A DNA stretch of 64,000 bases from Adiantum capillus-veneris (taxonomy: Eukaryota > Streptophyta > Polypodiopsida > Polypodiales > Pteridaceae). Of this stretch, positions 55,819-64,000 are shown piece after piece (within the stretch, counting starts at the first letter, position 1; every line of letters starts with the position of its first letter). Made by a program: the position numbers and the translations under genes. The DNA lies in NCBI GenBank assembly GCA_014529385.2, contig CM043961.1, positions 11,516,478 to 11,580,477 on the forward strand, read 5' to 3'. The notes beneath the pieces are model-generated. The model ran no database searches, was not told where the DNA came from, and saw only the letters and a program-made list of their open reading frames with translations.

Positions 55819-57799
55819 GAAAGGTTTAGTCTCATTATGGTAATCAGGCTTAGGGTTTGCATGTCTCTTTATGGTAGGAAGAATGTACGGTTATAATCCT
55901 CTCTTCCAAGCTTTATTGGAAAGCTCTAGATTTCCATTTTATCCCGAAAGCGAGCTTTAATGGAAAGCTCAAAGACTCAAAAATTATAGGATGACCTTCT
56001 AGCTTCCTAAATGGAAAGCTAGGCACCATAAGAAAAGAGTAGTTGTCAAACTCGATAGAAGTAGTTCAATTTTTGGTATTGAAGAGTATTTCTAAAGTTG
56101 TCAATTTCAAGTTTGTTTGCAAGTACGGGATGGCGGAGATAGGGGATAACTTCACGGAATTGATCTCCGTGTTGTTTTGAACCGAAAACTCTATAAGCTT
56201 CCATGGAGATGCCCCATGGATGGCAAAGGATTGCAAAACCTGGGAATCGTACAAAACGGAGATTGAACTTAAAAAGTTGGCATTTCGGAAGAGACATTAA
56301 CCATCAAATGCCTATGGCAAAAAAACTCACTTGTATTTTCTAAATAAACTGGGATGGTAGATAATTAATGAAAGTAGGAATTAAGGTCAATAAATGAATG
56401 AACTTGGAAACTACCAACTAGGAGTTAAAAAAGAATCTTGAGAGGTGATAGGGATAGCCCATTGCAAAACATAGATTGAACTAGGAGTTTTGAACATTGT
56501 TTGGAAATGGCCAAAAACCAAGATGGATCTTCTTGGGGTCAATTTGATTGAAAGGCCGGCCCAGTGAGAGGATTTCTCTTGAAGAACTTGACGAAGATTG
56601 GCCCTTTTTGGCTAGGGCAGCGTAACCGGAAAGTTTGTTATACCTAGGTCATTCATGACCGAGGGATAAGGGATGAATGGGTTTGTTTTATTTTTGTCCG
56701 TCCGGGTGAAGTACCTGCGGTTTCTTATTGGAAAACGACCATAATCCGGGTATGGCCTGATGCCAATAGTTGGATGAGAAGGTCATACTCAGGGAGGATG
56801 ATGTGAATTGAATTAAGGAAATTTGTTTGATTTGATTGCGTAAAAAGGAACTAGAAAGGCTAGGAATATAGGGGCTATCCTGTGCATTAGTCAGATGGTG
56901 CTATATCTCTCGAAATAAAATTTTTAAGAAGGAATGATTAAATTACTTGATGAGCCTTTCCCAAACACTTAATTCTGGAAAATATTGTGAAGGTGCTGCC
57001 ATTTTGATGGCTTGTAACCGATTATCTGGTCCTGAGTAAGGCAAGATGAATTGTTAAAACTAAATGTGTTGCATGATTAGTTAGGAAACTAGTTACAAGC
57101 TAATTGTAGCAGATTAAGGTTAAAAAAATGAATTAAAAGTTTTTAAATAAAGATCTAGTGGGAGCAACCAGATGAATCTCCCTGAACAAGATTATGCAAA
57201 CAGATTGTATGTTGCTTGTTGTCTGACGATGTATGATAGACTATCTTCCTTATTTTGTAGTAGTTAAGTACTACCTCGGGAAGAGATTTTGATGAAATGG
57301 TTTGGTGGGTGGGCGGATCCGGAGGGTCAGATGGCCGGATGCTGAATAAAATTTTTTAATGTTAAAAGCTAGGACTATGCGGAATAAAAACACGTAAGTG
57401 GGAATGAGCGAGACCATGTAGGATTACAAGATCCTTCTTCTTAGGGGAAAGTGATAACTGCCGTGTTTGCTTGTCAGGAAAAATGGGTTATCGCCACCAT
57501 AAACCAAGGGAGAACAAGAAAGCAAGAGTAGATCCTCAAGTTAAAGATAAAGATAAGGATCACGATTTTGGGTGTGGGTGACTGAAAGATGCCAAGGACG
57601 GATTAAATTATGATAAGCGGATAGAGTCGTCAAATTGATGGGATTTACCCCCTTGGGTTGGCATTCAAGATAGGCTGGAGTACTGTCTGGGTGTTAGTCC
57701 CAAGTGGGAGGGATCACTGCAGATAGATCTATGTCATTCCCTAGAGCAGTCTGGAAGACTGAGGGAGGTGAGTAGGGTCGAGTATGAGTATGGCCCTCA
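55819..57799. other. Non-coding, probably gypsy 5' LTR
   Basis: No coding motif. The stretch ends CCCTCA (57799), four bases before a primer-site-like sequence, so at least its right part should be the 5' LTR of the plus-strand gypsy relic. The LTR start cannot be located because no second copy is in view. Confidence 0.35.
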
Positions 57800-57803
57800 T
57801 AAG

Positions 57804-57815
57804 TGGTATCAAAGC
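57804..57815 (+). other. Primer-binding site of plus-strand gypsy relic
   Basis: TGGTATCAAAGC differs at one position from the initiator Met-tRNA complement TGGTATCAGAGC. Confidence 0.65.
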
Positions 57816-58928
57816 TTAATTTTGAATCTTGTACCTTTAGAAATTTGGATTTAAGATTAATGCATGAGAGAAAAACAACTCAGTCTAGCACCCAAATTTC
57901 AATTATATTACAAAATGAAGTCTTGATATTTTGAATAATTATTCAAAAAATTTCAAGATGGCTTGGGATCTGCCAGAACAAATTCAATGGATTATCTATG
58001 AGAGGATGGAAACTACTACGCTAGAGCGAAGACTCTCTATGCTAGAATATTTTAGGAAGCTCTTATTTCTAGAAACCTATACTTGTCCCTGGGATTTAAG
58101 CAAGTGGGAAGTGTGAGTAAAGTTGGAAATGAACGATATAGAAATTTGTGAAAGAATAGGTAATGCACTTGTGCGAAAACGCATGGAAGTGGCATAAATG
58201 AATGAAGATGCATGCACTTGTGCGAAAACACATGAAAGTGGCATGGATAAAACTTTTATCGAGCTTTACTTGTCATTCTCCCTTAAGCTTAGTAATAAGG
58301 AGCAAGATTGGGTAAGGTAGCTACCACATGAAGAATTAATTTTTGGGACATTGACTAGAAGATAATTATGAGTAATAATGAAGAAATCCAAGAAGTTCTT
58401 ATGATTAGCCACAGATAAAGCTATAAGTATATATAGCAAGACTCATTTTGAAATTATTGATGGCTTGGAATATTCAAGAAGAAGAATTTTATAGGATAGT
58501 CCTGACAGAATGGGGATAGCCGAACCAGAGAACACGTTAGTCATGTTGAGACACCTTATCAAAATTTTCTCTCCTAAGGAAAGTGCCATTTCTACTAAGA
58601 AATGGAAAACATGTGGGTCGAATGGAGTTACACCGTTAACCCTATAGGGACGCATACAACTATTGAACAATTTACGGATTGCAATGATGAGAGAAAGCTG
58701 GAATTGGGACCAAAGAGATATGGAATGGTCCAATCTTATTTTCAGATTTTGAAAGTAAACTTATACTTATAGCATCTAATTGGCCTCATGAAAAGATGTT
58801 TATAAATCCAAGTTAGAATTCTATCTCAGAATTGTGCTAGTCTCTCTTGCTAAATAAAGAATATGATATTGTAGATAGTAACCATGCCACCCTGTTGAAA
58901 GCTGAGAGAACGAGTTGCCCCTACTGTT
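57816..58928 (+). pseudogene. Decayed gypsy 5' internal region (GAG position)
   Basis: Sits between the primer site and the RT fragment where GAG should be. Only short frames remain (for example 57931-58116, MAWDLPEQIQWIIYERMETT); I see no zinc knuckle or protease motif. A deletion must also have removed the protease, because RT follows closely. Confidence 0.35.
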
Positions 58929-59188
58929 GTGTCGATAACTGATCCTGAAAGACCTGTAAACCCTTCAGAGCAAGTATCACTTGAAGTTCCAGTAACCTTT
59001 ATACCTAAAACCACCACTATTGATGCTACTCCTCACTTAGCCTCAATTTATTGCAAGATAGATCTCAGGTCATGTTACTACCAAGCTAGGATCAAGGAGG
59101 GAGACATTACCAAGATCACCTTCAACACCACGTTTGGGTATTACAATTTTACAGCTAGGCCTTTTGGTCTAACTAACACCCCTGCTAC
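58929..59188 (+). pseudogene. Ty3/gypsy RT fragment, first part
   Basis: The open frame contains YCKIDLRSCYYQARIKEGDI (motif A; catalytic Asp in KIDLRS) and FGYYNFTARPFGLTNTPAT (motif B), typical of gypsy RT. Homology stops exactly at 59188, at the insertion of the 2,658-bp element. The sequence before 59030 (ERPVNPSEQVSLEVPVTFIP) is not recognisable RT. Confidence 0.88.
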
Positions 59189-61846
59189 TGAGGCGGTCCG
59201 GGGCGGGCAACAAGAAGAGCAACCTCTAGACACCCTTCAAGGCTCCCGTGCTGCTCAATGGGGCTGGGGCACAACACAACACAAACCAAAACAACAACCC
59301 ACAGCCAAATCCCAACTACACAAGGGGCACCACCTAGTTTAAGAGCGAACTAGGACGCAAAAGAGGAGAATCGTTAGAGCAACCCACAAACAAGCAAGGA
59401 ATTTACACTAACCCTAACACCAATGGAACACTCTCACACACTAAAACACGAGAGAGAGAGATAGTGCTCGGGCTGCTTTGAAACGTATCGGCAATGATCA
59501 AGCAAACACAACTATATATTTAAGAAAGAGAGAGAAAGGGGGAGGGGGTGCTTGTTGTATTAATACCTTCTTACAAATCTGTCATGACAAATCAAAGTGA
59601 GATTAGTATTTGTTCAACATAGCTTGCGTAAATTTCACCACAACACATCACAAGAAAAGCCACCCCAATCACTGTCTTAAGGCCAGGGGAGTCCTCTCCA
59701 CCCTGTCGCCTTCTTACAGTATGTGGGATTTATGGCTAGATTGATGACAACACCAGAGACAAGCTATCAAGAACTTAACAAAAAACACCAAGACACTTAC
59801 GCATCATTGTTGTCCATTACTTCACGTTGGAAAGGAGACAAAGTATCCAAGCTTAGTCCAAATCCACCCTCCTTGATTCAGCAAATGTTGGGCTTACACT
59901 AGTAGGAGAAATGATAGATTTCCTACTCTCAATTGAATGATCACTCTCTCTCTTACAATGGCATAGAGTTTCCTTGCTAATCCCCTATTACAACACATGC
60001 ACATGCATAAGACAATGAGCTTCCACTCAAGAGCTCCTTCTAGAGAGGTTGATCTTGGCTTCTCAAGCTATAGCATAGTGCTCTTGCTTATGGCTCCCCC
60101 TGTTTGTGCTAGCTACACCCTCCTTTTATAGCAATTTTGAAGGCTAGGGTTACTCCTCTAACCATGGTTGGGTTAGATTTTCAGCAATTTATCTAATTTC
60201 TTTTGCTTGGAATTATCAAGAAGTTGGTGGGGAAAGAGAGAGGAGAGAAATGGAGGTGATAGGACTTTTCATAGTGGGTTAGTGTTAGTAGAGTTAGTAT
60301 TAATTTACAAATGAAATTGGATATTTACAATGGGAGTATCCATGTAGGATACAAATAAGGAAGAAAAACTCTTAAGAGGTAAGAAAAGGTGGATTTCTTA
60401 CAAGGTTGATGCTCGAAGTGTCTTGAGTAGGGCCAATTTTGACGCTTGTTGACGGTCCACTAGCTTTGACGGTACATTTTTTCTCCACTCTTGACCTTCC
60501 TTGAGAGACAAGGTAATTGAATCTGAGTAATCAACCACCATGATGCTGTCTTTTAAGAGAAGAGGCTGAATTTTGTGGTTTTTTTGAAAGATATGGGTAA
60601 CTTGGAGGAGGAAAAATGAGACTAGGTGGTCAATTTTGGAATGGAATTGTGTGTGGAAGGTATGAGTTCACCATGGTTTCTCTTATTCTTCAAGGTTGAG
60701 GAGAAGGTGAGTAGGGTGCAGAGAGGAGGGGTGAGAGAGGTGGGGATGATGAGTGGAGAAGTGTGTGTGAAAGAGGAAAATGATAAAGTGGAAGAGAGAG
60801 TGTGGCTGCATAACATGGGAAAACTGGGGTCCACTAATAAAATCATAGCTCACAGCTCGTAGGTCAAAAAAATATGAAAAAATTTGAGGCAAAAGTTCAG
60901 CCCATGAGCTACAACTTTTGTTTGTATCACCTTTTCAAATTCAGAGAGCAAGTGAACTTTAAAAATTCAGCAAAACCGATCGTTTTTTTCCACTGCACAA
61001 GGTCCTTGTGGGGTCCTTCTTTGGATGATTCATTTCAAAACCTCCAAGAGTGAGCCCTCCATAGTGCATGTATGCATGCCACCTACCCTTGACCTTATTT
61101 GGTAGGTCTATAATTGAAGATATTGTTGAGATCATGATATAAGTGAATAGTACAACTAAGAAAATCAAATATTGAGGGGTCTAAAAAAAATGTACATGTC
61201 AAATATAAATAATATAGGTGGAAAAATATAAAGAGGTCAAAATAAATCTCTCTCATTATAAGTCTACCATAAAAAGATGAATATTTTTGGTGGTCTAATT
61301 TATGAGAGTAATAGAGAATATATGCAGGAAGGAAAAAATCACAATAGTGAAAAAAAAATACACATAAATAGAACTAGTTTTTTTGGATTTTTGTTGGGAT
61401 GGAGTTACACCAAATATAAGAGAAGCTTACATGAAATTATTTCTATATGGAATAAAGAGTATGAAAAATGGTAAGAAAAATTGTGGTAATGGTGAGGCAA
61501 TGTACAGAGCATAAATAACACACACCTAGGTAGAAATATTTAAATAAATACCAAAATAATTATAAAAAAATCTTTTATTTAGGCCCTATATACAAAGAAA
61601 TATTTACATACTCATGGGCCATAATATACTTATATTTTTTATTTTTTTAAATTTTTTTTGGCTCAACTAGCCCAATGACTAGCTAATTGAGGGTTTTTTA
61701 TTTCAGTAAGGAGATATGGGAAAAGTCCCCTAACTCACACGCACCTATATACAGTGAAAGGGTGAGGGTAACCACAGTGTTTGAGTGATTTGATAGGGTG
61801 AGATAACTCACTATGGCAATTACAAAGAGCCGAAAAATGGCTATCA
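59189..61846. mobile_element. 2,658-bp insertion in gypsy RT, CTAC target duplication
   Basis: Begins TGAGGCGGTCCGG and ends GGCTATCA. CTAC flanks it at 59185-59188 and 61847-61850. The RT reading frame is continuous when the insertion and one CTAC are ignored, which fixes the boundaries. TG...CA ends and a 4-bp duplication fit a solo LTR or a short LTR element, but I find no internal LTR pair, TIRs or coding motif. Contents: short CT/GA runs, and frames at 60626-60862 and 61277-61474 without motifs. Confidence 0.65.
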
Positions 61847-61850
61847 CTAC

Positions 61851-61940
61851 CTTTAATCGCGTGGTGACAGATCTCTTCACAAAGAAGTTAGAAGTATTTG
61901 TTTTGGTCTTCGCGGATGACATTTGGTTTATTTAGAAGCC
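61851..61940 (+). pseudogene. Ty3/gypsy RT fragment, second part (active-site motif)
   Basis: FNRVVTDLFTKKLEVFVL then VFADDIWFI carries the FADD form of the RT catalytic motif. A stop follows at once, and homology fades by about 61940. Confidence 0.82.
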
Positions 61941-63489
61941 AAGAATATCGTAAACAATATCTGTGACAATGTCTTAGAAAGCCATTGAAACTGTTTTGAA
62001 GCTTCCAAATTTTTGATAAGGTTTTTGAAGTTCCAGTAGCGGAGGTCATGTCCCCTATAGGAGGGATTCTACATTAGGATCCCCCAAGAAAAACTATCCA
62101 ACACATATTGTAACCACTTCTCTTTTAGCGTTACTATCCCTTTGCGATATGTAAGCTCTTGATGTATTGATTATAAGATGAATACAATTTTTAAATGATA
62201 TGTAAGCTCATGATGCTGTAAATTTTGGAAAAAGAAGATCAATCCAACCTTCTACTTTCAACTTCTTGTAGTGCAATGAGAAGTTATTGCTGTGCATTTG
62301 ACAAATAGAAAAGACAATAAATGAGACGTGCTTAAAAACTCACAAGGAATCAAGATGGGAAAGTGCAATAGATAAGCTCATAAATATTGCATACATTTAA
62401 AACTCCGAAGAAGAATAAGAAAACAAACTTATGAGTTAGCCAAGAACTCAAAGTTGGAATCTTTACTCAAAACTATCATAGACAAAAGACCCTTTGCTGA
62501 TTTTTTTAAAAAAAAAGCACTAAATAGAGATGTTCGTAAGAATTTAATTAAAGAGGAGAGACTGACATTTTAAGACAAGGAAGTACAGACAATACTTAAA
62601 TTTCTCAAAAAAGGGTTATTTCTACAATTAAATCCAAAAAGGATTACAAGGGAGACAGGAAGTAATTACAAGAGAGGCAAGAAAATTTACCGCTCATCAA
62701 GATCCTCTAATATATGGTCACATAATCAAGTATCGCAAGCACCGCACATATTAGGACGTTCACCCTCTGGAATGCTTCTACGAGAAACAACTTGAGCAAT
62801 TTCTCGAGTATGAGCTGAGAAAAGAAAGGACCTCTAAGAGGAAGACTTTTCAGATGGTATCGAGACAAATCTTGGAATGGGATATAAACTGCACAAGCAA
62901 GAACAACCTTGCAGAGAACTCAGGATCTCGTGTCCTTTTGACGTAGTAGTATCGAGGGCCAAGTCCCAGAGCCTTCGTAACCATAGCAAGTCGGGTATTG
63001 TTGCTGAAATAGTCTCTATCCCAGAGAGTCACTCTTGTGAGATGTCGTCATGTCTTCCATCTCATCTGGCCGACACAAGAATTTGGCTGAGAAAAGAGGA
63101 GATCTTTGTATCACTCTAAAAACTATCTTTTAACTGCCTCATCTGCACTCTGTAAGTGAGAGATGCATACAGTAAGAACCAAATCTTCTTGCCAAGACGA
63201 CATCAGATAAGAAAATGACTAAGTTACAAGAGAGTGAAGATCACAAAAATAAGAGGATAACAAGTGCTGATAAAGAAGGGATTACCAGTAGCTTATAAAG
63301 AGGAAGTAGCGTATCGAAGAAGCCACAAATGCGACGACTTATTCAAGAAGATAGCTTATTAAGAAAGATTTCCCATGACTCCAATATTATATTAGCAGAT
63401 TTTTGGGGATGAAGAAGTGTAAGAGAGAAGTCAAGTTGAAAGCGTTAACAAGAAGTTAAGTTGCAAGACGTATCCAAGAAGCTTCATCG
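61941..63489. other. No recognised gene (second insertion or decay within gypsy)
   Basis: RT active site and RNase H start are normally about 0.5 kb apart in gypsy elements, but here 1.6 kb intervene. An extra ~1.1 kb is likely an insertion, yet I cannot find its ends. No coding motif. Confidence 0.35.
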
Positions 63490-64000
63490 ATTACATAATT
63501 TATTCGAGTTGAGGACAGCTCTTTCTTTTTTTGTTGGGGAGAGATGCTGCCTTCAATAGACTCAAAGACCTCTTGACCAACAATCCTGTCCTCATCAACC
63601 CTGACTAATTCACTCCTTAGCTCTTCTTTACCCAAGGAATCTCAACAAGAAATTCAAGTAGACCCCTATTTTAGACCTCTTTTGTAAGAGATTCAAGCTC
63701 AGAACCCAAGTGAACACTTAACTGACTATACCTTAGCAGATGGTCTTCTTTACTACCTGGAAAGCTTAGATATTCCTCAGATGAAGTGAGAATATCTGAG
63801 TATGGACTTTGTTACAAGTCTTCCAAAGACAATAGGAAACTATGATTCTATTTTTGTCATAGTAGATAAGCTCACTAAGGTGGCTCATCAAATTCCAGTC
63901 AAGCAGACATCCACCGCCATCGACATAGCCCAAGTATTTGTCAAAGAGGTAGTAAGATTACATGGAATCCCTGCAAGAATCATCAGTGATTGGAATGCCA
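63490..64000 (+). pseudogene. Ty3/gypsy RNase H start and integrase core, runs off window
   Basis: AAFNRLKDLLTNNPVLINPD at about 63547-63605 is the start of the gypsy RNase H domain. From about 63805 the integrase core reads SMDFVTSLPKTIGNYDSIFV, IVDKLTKVAHQIPVKQTST and LHGIPARIISDWN, including catalytic-Asp positions. RNase H core, the HHCC zinc domain and most of the connection are missing, implying a deletion near 63.65-63.79 kb. The element continues past the window end. Confidence 0.85.

Noticed and set aside
55650-55862. Minus-strand frame with repeated WKLNPNHTR
   Set aside because: Produced by a 33-bp minisatellite whose unit is a multiple of three; no start context or conservation.

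Overview
The window is nuclear DNA from a land plant with a large, repeat-dominated genome. Plant-type elements include a complete PIF/Harbinger transposon, Ty1/copia and Ty3/gypsy elements with initiator-Met-tRNA primer sites, and a calmodulin relic with plant-type residues. A degenerate reverse transcriptase resembling Penelope-like elements hints at a fern, lycophyte, moss or conifer rather than a typical crop-type angiosperm, but the sequence alone does not settle this. No intact host gene was found. Almost everything recognisable is a mobile element or a pseudogene, often nested. Dinucleotide (CT/GA) and poly-G/C tracts are unusually common.

Layout. 1-2.4 kb: no gene seen. 2.4-3.2 kb (-): RT relic with Penelope-like motifs. 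4.4-5.0 kb: two microsatellites. 5.0-7.5 kb: three copies of an LTR-like repeat rich in ACGT boxes. 7.47-8.30 kb: a 434-bp tandem duplication. 10,046-13,915: PIF/Harbinger element with matching TIRs and TAA target duplications, both genes (-) broken. 15.0-16.5 kb (+): LINE RT relic. 17.5-17.85 kb (-): calmodulin pseudogene lacking EF-hand 1. 19.56-20.65 kb: 493-bp duplicated block. 21.0-24.5 kb (-): a broken intron-containing gene that looks like a ParB-like domain joined to a beta-class DNA methyltransferase-like domain. 24.6-26.5 kb: about 18 units of a ~100-bp satellite built around a 22-bp palindrome; the same motif occurs in the gene's intron and 3' flank.

26,518-34.65 kb: a (-) Ty3/gypsy element (3' LTR plus integrase) split by a complete Ty1/copia element (27,862-33,372, GTTTA target duplication). 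It is joined at 34.66 kb to a gag fragment of a second copia family. 35,955-51,308: a cluster of non-autonomous LTR elements that encode only a GAG-like zinc-knuckle protein. At least six copies lie in alternating orientations and form long inverted repeats. A second copia element (45,384-~50,164, -) interrupts the cluster, and one copy carries unrelated cargo with a strong hairpin. The cluster seems to sit inside an unidentified minus-strand coding region whose pieces flank it (35.5-35.95 kb and 51.3-53.9 kb).

54.1-54.5 kb: three GA arrays. 55.3-55.8 kb: tandem repeats. 57.8-64 kb (+): a decayed Ty3/gypsy element with primer site, split RT and integrase running off the window end. Its RT is interrupted by a 2,658-bp insertion with a CTAC target duplication.

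The genes do not form a pathway; the logic is that of TE nesting and decay. The parts most worth following are the ParB/methyltransferase-like gene with its intronic palindromic satellite, and the inverted-repeat GAG-only cluster, which could produce long double-stranded RNA if transcribed.
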